DNA of 64,000 bases from Burkholderiales bacterium (GCA_022841375.1 JALHRQ010000001.1:362892-426891), one strand, 5' to 3'. Counted from the first letter of the stretch, positions 9,343 to 20,598 are shown. Translations and numbers: made by a program. Notes: a model not told the origin generated them from the sequence alone.

Positions 9343-11118
9343 TCAGGGCTGCGGCCACAACCCAACCGCTAAATCAGCCAGTTCCTGGGACCGCTTCTCT
9401 ACATTTCTAAAATTAAATCGGGGCAACTCCGCAAGATCCTTGGTAATCGATATCCCTGATTTCTTGTACGCAGCCTTTTTCCGACTGAATGGATTGTTTG
9501 ACGCACTGATATTCAAAGTACCTGAAAAGATGGTCAGATTCCCGATGCGTGAAACATAATCCTGATGCAGATCAACAGAATTTTCGCCGAGATAATCAAC
9601 CCAATCCCCAAACTCTTCCTTTGCTTTTTTCGTCACTATTTTCTGCGGAATAATGTGCTCAACATGCACCGATTCAGAACCCAGAACCTGCAACTCCGAA
9701 AATTCGCCATGCCGGGATAACTCAAATTTCTCTAAACAATACCGTGCCCGATCAATCACATTTGCAGAAAACTCAAAATTCGAGAACTCACCCCTGAACT
9801 TATCGTCTGATGGACAATAATCCCGGTATTGATCGCGCGTTTCTCCTACTGGATTTTTAGGATCAACTTTGCACAGCGCGGCAAATAACGCCTCCGTATC
9901 GTTCGCCCTTTCCCTGCAGATGTGTCTGCGCAATATGAGGCTTTCCGTCATTTCCAGTATTTTTATAAAAGCCTTGCTATCGCACCCCTCTGCGCGCAGA
10001 CGCGTCAAAAAGCCATAAGTCTGCATAGCCTTGATCATGGCTAGACTCCTGAGGTGGCGATCGATCACAGGCACACCAGTCTTGCCATTTACCAGTTCCC
10101 CATACACCTTTGAGTAGCGCAACAACCCGGTCAAAAATTCCTTGAATGGGATAGTCTTTAGATCAGCAGGAATCTCATCGGACTTTTCTCCACCAGAAGA
10201 ACCTCCTGACTCATCATCATTTTCGTCTTCCTCTGAATATAAGTGCCTGTCAGGCAGTAAAGCCGCTTCGGAGACGAGATTCATAAACAATCTCTTAAAA
10301 TTAGAAACGACATGCGATCTTGTTATTCGAATATTGCATTGGCTCGACAAGTAATACCTGAAAAAAGTATCCGCATCGATGCCGTCGAGACAAACAAGCA
10401 GAGAGGCCCAAGTCGTTTTCGCTAGGTCCAGGGAATCTTTTCCAAAACGAGCGGCATTACCCAAAAGAAAATTTTTGATAATGTCCGTAGGACTTAATCG
10501 CAACCCGCGATTGTTGATTGTCTCGAAAAGTTTGAACGCATCCTTGGCATCGCCGACATCAAGCCGAATTACCAGCGCCAGATTTTGAAGTCGATACAGA
10601 AATGCAGAAATCTTTTCTTCGCTCTGCCCAGACAACCATTCCCTGACAATCCCAAACGCAGCAACCAATGCGGGATTTTGCGCAGGCTCGCAAACGTCCC
10701 CATTCGCCAACCTCTCAAACTCACCAGCGTCAATCGATTCCAGCAGAACCTTTCTGACTGGCGTGCCGTTACTGGGCTTAGCCCTGATCAGACGGAGTAT
10801 TTCATTTAGTTCGGCGTTGTTGCCTCTATCTTCAAAATGCTTTCGCAAACACTCTAAAATCAGCATGACGGTAGTAATTCTTTGCTGACCGTCAACCAGT
10901 TCCAGCGAGTTAAGGTTTGCATTGTGTGTGCCCGTCAAACAGACGATGCTGCCGAGCAGATGGGTTTCGTTATTTTCGATTTGCGAAATGTCGTCAATCA
11001 GATCCCATACTTGCTGGTCACGCCACGAGTACCGTCGTTGGTATGGCGGAATCACATACCGCTCACTCGCATTCCCCAGGAGGCTTCCTATGAACATTGA
11101 ATTCGGCGTGATTCTCAC
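9343..11118 (-). CDS. DUF262 and DUF1524 (GmrSD-like/HNH) domain protein
   Basis: DUF262 motif SLELVDGQQRITTVMLILE; C-terminal DUF1524 motif VHVEHIIPQ and RIGNLTIFSGTLN. Confidence 0.9.
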   Translation of the reverse strand: MRITPNSMFIGSLLGNASERYVIPPYQRRYSWRDQQVWDLIDDISQIENNETHLLGSIVCLTGTHNANLNSLELVDGQQRITTVMLILECLRKHFEDRGNNAELNEILRLIRAKPSNGTPVRKVLLESIDAGEFERLANGDVCEPAQNPALVAAFGIVREWLSGQSEEKISAFLYRLQNLALVIRLDVGDAKDAFKLFETINNRGLRLSPTDIIKNFLLGNAARFGKDSLDLAKTTWASLLVCLDGIDADTFFRYYLSSQCNIRITRSHVVSNFKRLFMNLVSEAALLPDRHLYSEEDENDDESGGSSGGEKSDEIPADLKTIPFKEFLTGLLRYSKVYGELVNGKTGVPVIDRHLRSLAMIKAMQTYGFLTRLRAEGCDSKAFIKILEMTESLILRRHICRERANDTEALFAALCKVDPKNPVGETRDQYRDYCPSDDKFRGEFSNFEFSANVIDRARYCLEKFELSRHGEFSELQVLGSESVHVEHIIPQKIVTKKAKEEFGDWVDYLGENSVDLHQDYVSRIGNLTIFSGTLNISASNNPFSRKKAAYKKSGISITKDLAELPRFNFRNVEKRSQELADLAVGLWPQP

Positions 11119-11179
11119 GATACCCTCTTTATATATTTTTATTAATTAAATCAGATACTTATTTAATTTTAAGAAGTCA

Positions 11180-14100
11180 TCAAGCAACATCTTTAGTCAA
11201 CTCATTCGCCAGCATCTCCGCCTGCTTCAGCACCGTTTCCGTAGCCAGTTCCTGCATATCCGGCGGATAACCGTATTGCCGCAGCGTGCGCTTGACGATG
11301 ACCTTGAGCTTCGCACGCGCATTTTCCTTAATCGTCCAATCGATTGAGGTATTGGCTTTGACACGCTCAAACAGCACCACAGCCAGCTCACGCAGCTTGT
11401 CTTTTTGCATCAGCTCTCGCGCGCTGTCGTTATCGGCGACTGCCGTATAGAACGCGTACTCAAAATCACTGAGCCCCATTTCCTCGGCTTGCTTGTCTGA
11501 CTTGACGATTTCCTTGCTGAGGTTGATCAGTTCATCCATCACCTCGGCAGCCGTCAGCACCTTGGCGTGGTAGCGTTTGATTGAGTCCTGCAGCATTTCC
11601 AGCAGAGAGCGGCTATGAACCAGATTCTTTTTCGCACGGGCCTTGATTTCGTCGTTGAGGATTTTCTTCAAAACCTCCAGCGCGATGTTCTTGTGCTCTT
11701 TGTGCTTAAGTTCAAGCAGGAATTCCTCGGACAGGATGGAGATATCCGGCTTTTTGATGCCCGCCGCATCGAACACATCAATAACCTGCTCCGACACCAA
11801 GGCCTTGTCGATCACCTGCCGGATTGTTGATTCGATTTCCTCATTGGTGCGCCCCATGCCAGTGCTATCGAACTTTGCCAGCCGCGCTTTGATTGCCTGG
11901 AAGAACGCCACTTCGTCCTTTACTGCCAGCGCCTGCTCGTGGGGAATGGCAATCGCGAAGGCCTGCGACAGCGCCGTCACTTCATCGATATAACGCTTTT
12001 TGCCGTCATCGAGCCCGAGTATGTGGTCCTCAGCCGCCAGAATCAGCGACAATTTTTGAGAGGTATCCGAGTAAAAATAATTTTCGTAGGGGAAGCCGTG
12101 ATACATCGCGGACACCACTTCCATCTTTTCCAACATCAGCTGCACGGCCTGCTGTTGCGCCAGCATTGGGTCGCCCTTGCCGCCGGCGTCTGCGTAGAAC
12201 GAAAGCGCCTGCTTCAGGTCCGATGCAATGCCCAGATAATCCACCACCAGCCCGCCGGGCTTGTCGCCATACACCCGGTTCACCCGAGCGATAGCCTGCA
12301 TCAGGTTATGGCCCTTCATCGGCTTGTCGATATACAGCGTATGCAGGCACGGCGCATCAAAGCCCGTTAGCCACATGTCGCGCACGATCACCAGCTTGAG
12401 GTCGTCGTCCGGGTCTTTCAGACGGTCGGCTAGCGCCTTGCGCTGCTGCTTGGTGGTGTGATGCTTGGCAAGCTTCGGCCCGTCGGATGACGCCGCCGTC
12501 ATCACCACCTTGATCGCACCTTTGGTCAGATCGTTGGAATGCCAATCCGGCCGTAAATCAATGATCTTTTCATACAACTCCGCAGCAATGCGGCGCGACA
12601 TTGAAACGATCATGCCCTTGCCCGCAAAAACCTCCTGCCGCCCCTCGAAGTGAGCCACGATGTCCTGAGCGACGTTATCAAGTCGCTTGTCCGCCCCAAC
12701 CAAAGCCTCCATCTGCGTCCACTTAGCCTTGGCTTTCTGTGTTTCGGTCAGTTCGTCCTGATCGAGTTCGTCGTCCAATTTGGAGACAAGCGTCTTGCCC
12801 TCCTCGCTTAACGCAACTTTGGCCAGACGGCTTTCGTAATAGATGCGCTTGGTCGCCCCGTCCTCCACCGCCTGCGCGATGTCGTATACATCGACGTAGT
12901 TACCAAACACCGCGGGGGTGTTGGCATCGGTCTTTTCAATGGGAGTGCCGGTAAAGCCAAGGAAGGTCGCATTCGGCAGTGCATCGCGCAGGTATTTGGC
13001 AAAACCGTAGACAATCTTCTTGCCCGTGACATTGCCCTGCGCGTCCTTCTCGTCCACCGTCTTGGCCTGGAAGCCGTATTGCGTGCGGTGCGCCTCGTCC
13101 GCGATAACCACCACATTGCGCCGGTCAGTCAACTGCTCATAGACATTGCCCTCGTCCGGCTGGAATTTCTGCATGGTCGTGAAAACCACGCCACCCGAAG
13201 CCACCTTGAGCAGTTCTTTCAAATGCTTGCGGTCGTCCGCTTGTTTAGGCTCCTGACGCAGCACCTGGGTGCAAGCGGCAAAGGTATCGAATAACTGATC
13301 GTCCAGATCATTCCGATCAGTAATCATCACAATGGTCGGATTATCCAGCGCCAGCACAATCTTGCCGGTGTAGAACACCATCGACAGCGACTTGCCACTG
13401 CCCTGCGTGTGCCACACCACACCGGCCTTGCGGTCACCCGGCGCTTGCGCCTGCACATCCGGCAAGCCATAACTCACTGGTGACTGCGCCGCCACCAACC
13501 CTTGAGTGCCAGCCGCACGCAAGGTTGAGGCCACCGCCGCATTGACGGCGTAATACTGGTGATAGGCCGCGAGCTTCTTCACAGTGCTGATGCTGATCAC
13601 ACCGGTTTTCGGGTCTTCACGTTTTGATTTCTCGAACACGATGAAATGTCGCAACAAGTCCAGCAGCGTCGCCTTGTTAAGCATCCCGTTGATCAGCGTT
13701 TCCAGCTGGCTGACCAGCTTCGAGGCCTCCACCTTGCCGTCGGCGGTTTTCCAGGCCATGAAGCGCGACAGCCCGGCGGACAGCGAGCCTACCTTCGCCT
13801 CCAACCCGTCGGAAATCACCAGCATGCCGTTGTAAGTGAACAGCGAAGGGATAACTTGCTTGTAGGTCTGCAACTGCTGGTAGGCCGAGCCGATGGTGGC
13901 GTTTTCATCAACGGCGTTCTTCAGCTCAACGACGATCAGCGGTAACCCATTGATAAATAAAACAATATCCGGGCGTTTATTCTGGTGATTTTCAATCACT
14001 GTGAACTGATTGGCGACCACGAATTCGTTGTTCTCGGGCCGCACAAAATCCACCAGCCACACCAGATCGCCGCGCTCATTGCCGCGATCCTGATAGGTAA

Positions 14101-14404
14101 CCTTGATGCCTTCTGTCAGCAGACGGTGGAACGCCTCGTTGTTGGCGAGCTGTTCTGGCGAAACAAGCCGCTGGATTTTCCGGATGGCATCTTCTCGCGC
14201 ATCGGCGGGAACACGCGGATTGATCCGTGCCACTGCCGCGCGTAGGCGGCCCAGCAACAATACATCTTCGAAGCGCGCGCGTTCCGGCGCATCGCCGTCC
14301 GGCGCGATGGTCGGCGCATACACATACTGATAACCGAGTTTCTCAAACAATTCGATGGCGAATTGCTCAATGGCGTCCTCGGTGATCTTGTGCGTTTTCG
14401 CCAT
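11180..14404 (-). CDS. hsdR: type I restriction endonuclease subunit R
   Basis: N-term nuclease [15 protein letters not shown]; helicase motifs [31 protein letters not shown]; start at the internal ATG ([10 protein letters not shown]). Confidence 0.96.
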   Translation of the reverse strand: MAKTHKITEDAIEQFAIELFEKLGYQYVYAPTIAPDGDAPERARFEDVLLLGRLRAAVARINPRVPADAREDAIRKIQRLVSPEQLANNEAFHRLLTEGIKVTYQDRGNERGDLVWLVDFVRPENNEFVVANQFTVIENHQNKRPDIVLFINGLPLIVVELKNAVDENATIGSAYQQLQTYKQVIPSLFTYNGMLVISDGLEAKVGSLSAGLSRFMAWKTADGKVEASKLVSQLETLINGMLNKATLLDLLRHFIVFEKSKREDPKTGVISISTVKKLAAYHQYYAVNAAVASTLRAAGTQGLVAAQSPVSYGLPDVQAQAPGDRKAGVVWHTQGSGKSLSMVFYTGKIVLALDNPTIVMITDRNDLDDQLFDTFAACTQVLRQEPKQADDRKHLKELLKVASGGVVFTTMQKFQPDEGNVYEQLTDRRNVVVIADEAHRTQYGFQAKTVDEKDAQGNVTGKKIVYGFAKYLRDALPNATFLGFTGTPIEKTDANTPAVFGNYVDVYDIAQAVEDGATKRIYYESRLAKVALSEEGKTLVSKLDDELDQDELTETQKAKAKWTQMEALVGADKRLDNVAQDIVAHFEGRQEVFAGKGMIVSMSRRIAAELYEKIIDLRPDWHSNDLTKGAIKVVMTAASSDGPKLAKHHTTKQQRKALADRLKDPDDDLKLVIVRDMWLTGFDAPCLHTLYIDKPMKGHNLMQAIARVNRVYGDKPGGLVVDYLGIASDLKQALSFYADAGGKGDPMLAQQQAVQLMLEKMEVVSAMYHGFPYENYFYSDTSQKLSLILAAEDHILGLDDGKKRYIDEVTALSQAFAIAIPHEQALAVKDEVAFFQAIKARLAKFDSTGMGRTNEEIESTIRQVIDKALVSEQVIDVFDAAGIKKPDISILSEEFLLELKHKEHKNIALEVLKKILNDEIKARAKKNLVHSRSLLEMLQDSIKRYHAKVLTAAEVMDELINLSKEIVKSDKQAEEMGLSDFEYAFYTAVADNDSARELMQKDKLRELAVVLFERVKANTSIDWTIKENARAKLKVIVKRTLRQYGYPPDMQELATETVLKQAEMLANELTKDVA

Positions 14405-14417
14405 CGCGGGTTGCGCC

Positions 14418-15632
14418 TTAGTGGTCGTATGCCACGCGGACTTCGCCACTCATCAATTTTGGTAACAGCGTATCCCGAAGTTTTTCTAGGGACATTACTT
14501 GCTGCTTATTTAGCAAAATTTTCTTGAAGTATGGGGTTACCAATCTCTCAAATTCCTGAACCACAGGATCATCTGGCAGAGGCAGCTTAACGTCTTTAAA
14601 AGTAGTTGTTGTTATCGTGTCGAAAACGCTGCCATAAGCCGATGACTGCAACTCTTCAACTACGTGATTTATGAGCAAATAAGTAAAAAAATAGCACCCA
14701 TCAATTCTCGGTTCGATTCCGTAATTTGACTGACTAAATGCCATGGGCTTGGCGAGTAAGCAATATTTCCCGACCGTTCCTCTTGCAGAAATAACTGTCG
14801 CGAATTGGGGCAGTAGTTTGGCAGGGCTACTGCTTAACCCCGTCATCGTTATTTTCTTTTCTGAATCATTTACAAATGATTTATGGTTATCAGCAATATC
14901 ACCACCAGCCAACCAACAAACTTCCCCGCCCCAGTATTCCGCGACAGATGTCTTGGGAGTTCCGCCCCCAACTAGGTTCACCACATCAAGCAAGCCGCGC
15001 TCACTCCAATTCCCCCGCGCTTCTTCCACGAACCACTGACGAAAAAGGGTTTCAGCTATGGCTTCGAGGGTTTTATTTTGGCGATGGAGCAAGCCTATCT
15101 TATCTTCGAGGCTTGAGAGTATTGAGGCGATAGTCTCTTGTTCTGGCGGTGACGGAAGTAGAAACTCATACTCTTTTATTCTTGACGGCGACGTATGCAT
15201 TATCGATGAGCCACTGGCACTCCCCACGATAAATCCCTGATAGTCTCGAGTACGCATTAACCAGAAAATAAAGTCTCGAACGATATTTCGCTTTTCTTTT
15301 CCAACAAACTGAACTAGCCCGACCCGCTGGTTGTGCAGATATCTCATTGAGTCCGTTTTTGGGATCCTGGCTGAATAACCCAGTGTGTCTGACTCCTTGC
15401 TCAAATCCGTCATGGTTACAACGATGTCATTCGCCTCAAGAACATACCCCTCAGGGATTTCGCCCCTGTAATATTTAAATTTCGCGGACTTAAAGCCACC
15501 GCCAATATGAAAATTCCCCGGGGTAACCAAAATATTCTCGGTTGGCTCATCGGTTATATATGAACCCTTGAAAGCGTAGCCATGCTTAATGTCCACAAAC
15601 TGGCCGATATTGGCAAGCGTCCACTTATCCAT
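14418..15632 (-). CDS. hsdS: type I restriction specificity subunit S
   Basis: Two target-recognition/conserved repeats ([52 protein letters not shown]); between hsdM and hsdR. Confidence 0.94.
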   Translation of the reverse strand: MDKWTLANIGQFVDIKHGYAFKGSYITDEPTENILVTPGNFHIGGGFKSAKFKYYRGEIPEGYVLEANDIVVTMTDLSKESDTLGYSARIPKTDSMRYLHNQRVGLVQFVGKEKRNIVRDFIFWLMRTRDYQGFIVGSASGSSIMHTSPSRIKEYEFLLPSPPEQETIASILSSLEDKIGLLHRQNKTLEAIAETLFRQWFVEEARGNWSERGLLDVVNLVGGGTPKTSVAEYWGGEVCWLAGGDIADNHKSFVNDSEKKITMTGLSSSPAKLLPQFATVISARGTVGKYCLLAKPMAFSQSNYGIEPRIDGCYFFTYLLINHVVEELQSSAYGSVFDTITTTTFKDVKLPLPDDPVVQEFERLVTPYFKKILLNKQQVMSLEKLRDTLLPKLMSGEVRVAYDH

Positions 15633-17166
15633 CGGCCTTCACCTTCGCCAAGTTTTCAGCAATCACGGCATTCAATTTCGCCTCATCTTTTAACTGCACC
15701 TCAAACTCCGCCTTAAGCTGCGCGAAGCGTTCCTTGAAATCAAAATCGTCTTCCTCGTCCGGCAGTCCGACGTAGCGCCCGGGTGTCAGCACGCAATCTA
15801 GCTCACGTACGCGCGTGAGGTTGGCCGAAGCGCAGAAGCCGGGAACGTCATCATATTTCCCATCGACGTTGCGCCATGCGTGATAAGTGCCAGTAATTTT
15901 GGCGATGTCTTCAACCGAAAACTCCTTGGTACGGCGATTAATCAGGTGACCAAGGTTGCGCGCGTCGATAAACAGGATTTCATCTTTGCGATCGCGGAAT
16001 TTTCCGTTGCTCTTGTTGCGACTCAGGAACCACAGGCAAGCGGGAATTTGCGTGTTCAAAAACAGCTTCGCCGGCAGGTTGACGATGCAATCGACCAACC
16101 GCGCCTCAACCAGCGCCTTGCGGATGTCGCCTTCGCCGGACGCCTTGGAGGTCAGCGCGCCCTTGGCGAGCACAAAACCAGCCTGCCCGTTAGGGCTCAG
16201 GTGAAACAGGAAATGCTGTATCCACGCATAGTTGGCGTTGCCTGCCGGCGGTGCGCCGTATTGCCAGCGGCCGTCGCTACGCAGCAGCTCACCGCTCCAG
16301 TCGCTGTCATTAAACGGCGGGTTGGCAATGACGTAATCAACCTTCTGATCCTTGTGCGCATCATTAAGAAAAGAGCCCTCGTTATTCCACTTGACCTGGG
16401 AGCTGTCGATATGGCGGATGGCGAGGTTCATCTTGGCCAGCCGCCACGTGGTCTGGTTGCTTTCCTGCCCGAAGATGGAGATGTCGTTGACCTTGCCTTG
16501 ATGGCCGGTAACGAATTTCTCGGACTGCACAAACATACCGCCTGAACCGCAGCAGGGATCAAGCACGCGGCCCTTGTAGGGCTCGAGCATTTCAACCAGC
16601 AGTTCGACCACGCTGCGCGGCGTGTAGAACTGTCCGCCCTTCTTGCCTTCGGCCAGCGCGAACTCGCCAAGGAAATACTCGAAGACATGGCCCAACACGT
16701 CAGCGCTGCGCGCCTTGGCATCACCCAGCGCGATATTGCCGACCAGATCCATTAGCCCGCCGAGGCTGGTCGGATCGAGATTGCCGCGCGCAAACACCTT
16801 GGGCAGCACATCGCGCAGCGAAGGATTTTCTCTTTCAATGGCGTCCATCGCAGCATCCACCGTCTTGCCGATGTCGGGCTGCTTGGCTTTGGTCAGCAAA
16901 TATCCCCAGCGCGCCTGCTCGGGCACGAAGAACACGTTCTCTGCCTTGTATTCGTCCTTGTCTTCCGGGTCTGCGCCAGTGTTCTTATCTTTTTTTAACT
17001 TCTCATGCAGTTCATCGAAGGCATCGGAGATGTATTTAAGGAAGATCAGGCCGAGCACGATGTGTTTGTACTCTGCCGCGTCAATGTTCTTGCGCAGCTT
17101 GTCCGCAGCTTTCCACAACTGCTTTTCGATGGGCTCTTCTTGCTTGGGTGCTGCTTTTTTTGCCAT
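15625..17166 (-). CDS. hsdM: type I restriction-modification system methyltransferase subunit M
   Basis: [28 protein letters not shown], motif [11 protein letters not shown]; overlaps hsdS by 8 bp. Confidence 0.97.
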   Translation of the reverse strand: MAKKAAPKQEEPIEKQLWKAADKLRKNIDAAEYKHIVLGLIFLKYISDAFDELHEKLKKDKNTGADPEDKDEYKAENVFFVPEQARWGYLLTKAKQPDIGKTVDAAMDAIERENPSLRDVLPKVFARGNLDPTSLGGLMDLVGNIALGDAKARSADVLGHVFEYFLGEFALAEGKKGGQFYTPRSVVELLVEMLEPYKGRVLDPCCGSGGMFVQSEKFVTGHQGKVNDISIFGQESNQTTWRLAKMNLAIRHIDSSQVKWNNEGSFLNDAHKDQKVDYVIANPPFNDSDWSGELLRSDGRWQYGAPPAGNANYAWIQHFLFHLSPNGQAGFVLAKGALTSKASGEGDIRKALVEARLVDCIVNLPAKLFLNTQIPACLWFLSRNKSNGKFRDRKDEILFIDARNLGHLINRRTKEFSVEDIAKITGTYHAWRNVDGKYDDVPGFCASANLTRVRELDCVLTPGRYVGLPDEEDDFDFKERFAQLKAEFEVQLKDEAKLNAVIAENLAKVKADG

Positions 17167-17218
17167 TTGATTTTCTACAGTCTTTCGTTGTTTTCACTAC
17201 TGAAACTATACGGAGCGC

Positions 17219-17590
17219 CTACCGCACCTTAAACACCAACTTCCCCCGCAAATGCCTGCCCTCACTCACCCGATGCGCCGCCTGCGCATCCGCCAGCGCA
17301 TAGGTGGTGATCTGCGGCAGCTTCACCGCACCTGAAGTCACGAGTTGCACGATGCGGTCGAGGTGGGCGCGCTTGCGGCTCGCGTCGGGCTTGAGCGAGG
17401 CCATGTCCTCATAGGGCGGTGTCGGCGCCGGGCCGTTGATGAAGGCGGCGCGGCCGCCGCGGCGCAGTACCTTGAAGGCGTTTTTCGCGACTTCGCCGCC
17501 CACGGTGTCGAACACGGCGTCGCAGTCCTTCACCACCTTTGTGAAGTCTTCCTTGTTGTAATCAATGACGCGGTCCGCGCCGCAGCTGCG
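17219..17590 (-). pseudogene. 3' fragment of NADPH:quinone oxidoreductase, duplicate of the 3' end of the gene at 18792..19787
   Basis: Translation ADRVIDYNKEDFTKVVKDCDAVFDTVGGEVAKNAFKVL...GRHLRGKLVFKVR is nearly identical to the intact gene; no 5' part. Confidence 0.9.
17223..17585. repeat. direct repeat copy 1 (about 360 bp, partner 18799..19160)
   Basis: Near-identical blocks by eye, e.g. ataggtggtgatctgcggcag and accgcacctgaagtcacgagttgcacgatgcggtcgaggtgggcgcgcttgcggctcgcgtc in both. Confidence 0.9.
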
Positions 17591-17625
17591 ACTTGCCTGT
17601 CGTATCCTGCTGCGCGCGCCTCGTA

Positions 17626-18072
17626 TCACCTGTTATCGCTCAGTTCCGGCTTGTGTTGTTTCAACCACCGCAAGACTTCCTGCTGCAAAGCCTGGGCCTG
17701 CGCGAGGCAGGCCTCCACCGCGGCAGGTGTCACGATGTCGCCGGAATAATCCGCCACATTGCGTTGCTTGCGCAGGCCATCGAGTGCGATGACGGTCTCG
17801 CGCGTGAGGCCGACGGTCTGCCCGAGCGTCTGGATCATGGTCATGTGGTGGCCAGGCTTGCTCGTCAGCGTTCGATAACCCTGCGCCTGGAGCGCGGCAT
17901 TGGCCAGTTGCATGATGGCTTTGTAGGCCGCGTCGAATCTGTTTTCGGCGCTGATCGCATTGACTTGCGCATCGGCAATGTTGCGCGCGGCCGCGCCCAA
18001 CAAACGGCCTATGGCGGTCGCATCCGGCGTCACCCGATCCAGGCTGATGCCGACCAGATTATCGAGGCTCAT
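17626..18072 (-). CDS. HEPN-like protein of a HEPN/MNT module
   Basis: 148 aa helical protein with ENRFDAAYKAIMQLANAALQAQGYRT...KQRNVADYSGD; overlaps the upstream nucleotidyltransferase gene by 4 bp. Confidence 0.75.
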   Translation of the reverse strand: MSLDNLVGISLDRVTPDATAIGRLLGAAARNIADAQVNAISAENRFDAAYKAIMQLANAALQAQGYRTLTSKPGHHMTMIQTLGQTVGLTRETVIALDGLRKQRNVADYSGDIVTPAAVEACLAQAQALQQEVLRWLKQHKPELSDNR

Positions 18073-18665
18073 GATCCAGACCCGTGATCAGATGCGATGC
18101 CACTCCCGATCACGTCCAGGCGCGGCCTGGCCATGACGCCGGCAACAAAAGCATCGCGGGCGTCGAGCAGTCCGGTCCATTCAGCGCGGCGGTAGATCTT
18201 CGGGTTGACCTCGCGCCCCAGCGCCTCCTGCAGCGGATAGAGTGCATTGATCACTTTATTGAATCCCGCTTCGCCGATGATCATCAGGTCAATATCGCTG
18301 CCCGGTGTCTCTTTGCCACTGGCCGCGGAACCGAACACAAACGCCCATTCAATCTTGTCCGACAGCGGCGACAGCGCTTCGCGGATCACCTCGGTGAATC
18401 CGAGCGTTTTGCGGACGATGGCGAGCAGTTCATCATGGATCGGGCACGCCGGGTCAGCCTGATAGTGGTGCTGGTTGCCGATGCGGTTCATGCGCAGCAT
18501 GCCGGCCGCGCGCATGCGGTCGAGTTCGCGTTTGATGGTGGCCACGCCCATTCCGGTCATGCGCAACAGCTCCTTTAAATAAAAGCTTCGCTCCGGCTTG
18601 CCATACAGCAGGCCCAGCAGCCTGCGCTGGGTTTGGTTAAACAGTGTGTCGCCGAGCTGGCTCAT
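18069..18665 (-). CDS. winged-helix / minimal nucleotidyltransferase (MNT) fusion protein
   Basis: N-term wHTH (RRLLGLLYGKPERSFYLKELLRMTGMGVATIKRELDRM) plus nucleotidyltransferase motif FVFGSAASGKETPGSDIDLMIIG. Confidence 0.9.
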   Translation of the reverse strand: MSQLGDTLFNQTQRRLLGLLYGKPERSFYLKELLRMTGMGVATIKRELDRMRAAGMLRMNRIGNQHHYQADPACPIHDELLAIVRKTLGFTEVIREALSPLSDKIEWAFVFGSAASGKETPGSDIDLMIIGEAGFNKVINALYPLQEALGREVNPKIYRRAEWTGLLDARDAFVAGVMARPRLDVIGSGIASDHGSGS

Positions 18666-18679
18666 GGCGGGCCTTTACG

Positions 18680-18721
18680 ATAGTTCATTAATGATGAACT
18701 ATAGTTCAACCCTGATGAACT
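18680..18721. promoter_or_regulatory. tandem operator-like inverted repeats upstream of the MNT/HEPN operon
   Basis: ATAGTTCAT-taatg-ATGAACTAT (18680-18702, perfect 9-bp arms) followed by AGTTCA-n7-TGAACT (18703-18721), 15 bp from the start codon. Confidence 0.7.
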
Positions 18722-18791
18722 TTCAAGCAACTCCAGTCCGCGACAAACAACCCTTCAATTAATTATAACTATATGATTTTATTACAATTTT

Positions 18792-19787
18792 TTATTCACG
18801 CACCTTAAACACCAACTTCCCCCGCAAATGCCGTCCCTCACTCACCCGATGCGCAGCCGCCGCATCCGCCAGCGCATAGGTGGTGATCTGCGGCAGTTTC
18901 ACCGCACCTGAAGTCACGAGTTGCACGATGCGGTCGAGGTGGGCGCGCTTGCGGCTCGCGTCAGGCTTGAGCGAGGCCATGTCTTCATGGGGTGACGTCG
19001 GTGCCGGGCCATTAATGAAAGCAGCGCGACCACCCCGCTTTAGGACCTTGAAGGCGTTTTTCGCGACCTCACCCCCTACGGTGTCGAACACGGCGTCGCA
19101 GTCTTTCACCACCTGGGTGAAATCTTCCTTGTTGTAATCAATCACCTGATCGGCGCCGAGGCTTTTGACATAGTCGACGTTGGCCGCGCTGCAGGTGGTG
19201 ATCACCCGCGCGCCGAGGTGTTTGGCCAGTTGCAATCCAAAGCTCGCCACACCGCCCGCCCCGCCCTGCACCAGTACGGTCTGGCCGGCTTTGACCTGCA
19301 GCGCGTTTTCAATCGAGACAATCGCCGTCAGCCCGATCAGCCCCAGCGCGGCGGCTTCGATGTGGCTTAACTGCGCGGGCTTTTTGGTGACGATGGCGGC
19401 GTTGATCGCCACCTTTTCGGCGTAGCAGCCGTCGTCGCTGGCCTCCACCACGCCGAACACGGCATCACCCGTTTTGATATCCGTAACCCCTTGCCCGACG
19501 GCGCTGACGATGCCGGAGAAATCGCGCCCGGGGATGTGCGGGAATTTTTGGGTGGGTCCGTGGTAGCCCGAGCGGATTTTCCAGTCGGCGCCGTTGACGC
19601 TGGCGGCGTGGATGTCGACGACGACCTGGCCCTCATTGGCGATGGGGTCGGGTTGCTCGCCGTATTGGAGGACTTCGGGGCCTCCGTTTTTTAGGAAATA
19701 GACGGCTTTCATTTTTTCCCTGGTTTCGTTTTTTTTACTTGCCTGGGCCCTACGCTCGGAGGCGTGGGCGAGATGTGTTTGTATCAC
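18792..19787 (-). CDS. NADPH:quinone oxidoreductase / zinc-independent MDR alcohol dehydrogenase
   Basis: MKAVYFLKNGGPEVLQYGEQPDP; AGQTVLVQGGAGGVASFGLQLAKHLGA Rossmann motif. Confidence 0.93.
   Translation of the reverse strand: MIQTHLAHASERRAQASKKNETREKMKAVYFLKNGGPEVLQYGEQPDPIANEGQVVVDIHAASVNGADWKIRSGYHGPTQKFPHIPGRDFSGIVSAVGQGVTDIKTGDAVFGVVEASDDGCYAEKVAINAAIVTKKPAQLSHIEAAALGLIGLTAIVSIENALQVKAGQTVLVQGGAGGVASFGLQLAKHLGARVITTCSAANVDYVKSLGADQVIDYNKEDFTQVVKDCDAVFDTVGGEVAKNAFKVLKRGGRAAFINGPAPTSPHEDMASLKPDASRKRAHLDRIVQLVTSGAVKLPQITTYALADAAAAHRVSEGRHLRGKLVFKVRE
18799..19160. repeat. direct repeat copy 2 (partner 17223..17585)
   Basis: See copy 1; lies within the intact quinone oxidoreductase gene. 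Confidence 0.9.
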
Positions 19788-19830
19788 AGGGCGCGGGGGT
19801 AAAAATAGGTTAGGCGATGCATTGTCGTTG

Positions 19831-19877
19831 CCCCTCTCCCTAACCCTCTCCCCATCAAAAGATGGGGAGAGGGGATA
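19831..19877. repeat. CCCTCTCCCC-type palindromic repeat
   Basis: ccctctccccatc-aaaa-gatggggagaggg perfect 13-bp hairpin preceded by cccctctccctaa. Confidence 0.85.
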
Positions 19878-20117
19878 AAACCTCGCGGCTTATCTTCAAG
19901 TGCTCCCCTGCTTTGCTTCAAGTGTGCCCTTGTCTACCGTCAAGCGGCACCGAGGTCCCCGCAAGCATGCGGGGAGAAGGGATTAAACCCGCTGATTCGC
20001 TGCGCTGCTTCAAGTGTTCCCTTGACCCAATACACAGGGAAATAATGCTATTTAAGTATTTGTTTTTATTATTAATTTTATAAATAATTTAGCGTAAACG
20101 ACTGCTATCATTCAGCC

Positions 20118-20306
20118 ATGGGCCGCAAACTGATTAATACCAATCCCTACCTGCGCGATCCGGTGCAACGTGAGCGCTCTGTATTGAAATCTGTTGCCAG
20201 TTCATCCGCCATAGAAGGTATTCGCGCACCGTTTCGCGATTTGGCTGCTGAAACCGTCGCTTCCAGCAAGCCCAGGAAATTGGGCAAGCGCGGCACCAAG
20301 CGTTAG
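20118..20306 (+). CDS. small hypothetical protein (62 aa)
   Basis: [35 protein letters not shown]...; clean ORF after an AT-rich leader; not clearly assigned. Confidence 0.5.
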   Translation: MGRKLINTNPYLRDPVQRERSVLKSVASSSAIEGIRAPFRDLAAETVASSKPRKLGKRGTKR

Positions 20307-20398
20307 CACCTGTCCGCTCGCGCTCCGCTGCATCCGGGCTACGAATTCCGGCTGATAAAATTGGCCTCTGCGCATCAAAACAAAAACAGGAGTGCCTC

Positions 20399-20597
20399 AT
20401 GTTCACCCGCATCTTCACCGCCAGCCTTGCGGCATTCACATTCACCGCACCCGCGATCGCTGCGGATTACCCCACCCGCCCTGTCCGCCTGATCGTCGGC
20501 TTCGGGCCCGGGGCGCCGGATACGGTGGCGCGGCTGGTGGCGGCGCAGGTCTCGACACAGATCGGGCAGCAACTGGTGGTGGACAACCGCCCGGCCG
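20399..20597 (+). pseudogene. 5' fragment of a Bug-family receptor gene
   Basis: [66 protein letters not shown], matching the mature N-terminus of the intact gene at 22388, cut off at the stop codon of the convergent GDH gene. Confidence 0.9.
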
Positions 20598-20598
20598 G

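Noticed and set aside
11120-11180. AT-rich stretch between hsdR and the DUF262 gene as a possible terminator or promoter
   Set aside because: AT-rich but no convincing hairpin plus T-tract or -35/-10 pair that I can support.
19862-20083. 73-aa ORF just after the CCCTCTCCCC repeat
   Set aside because: Begins inside the palindromic repeat and has no family resemblance; treated as repeat-derived.
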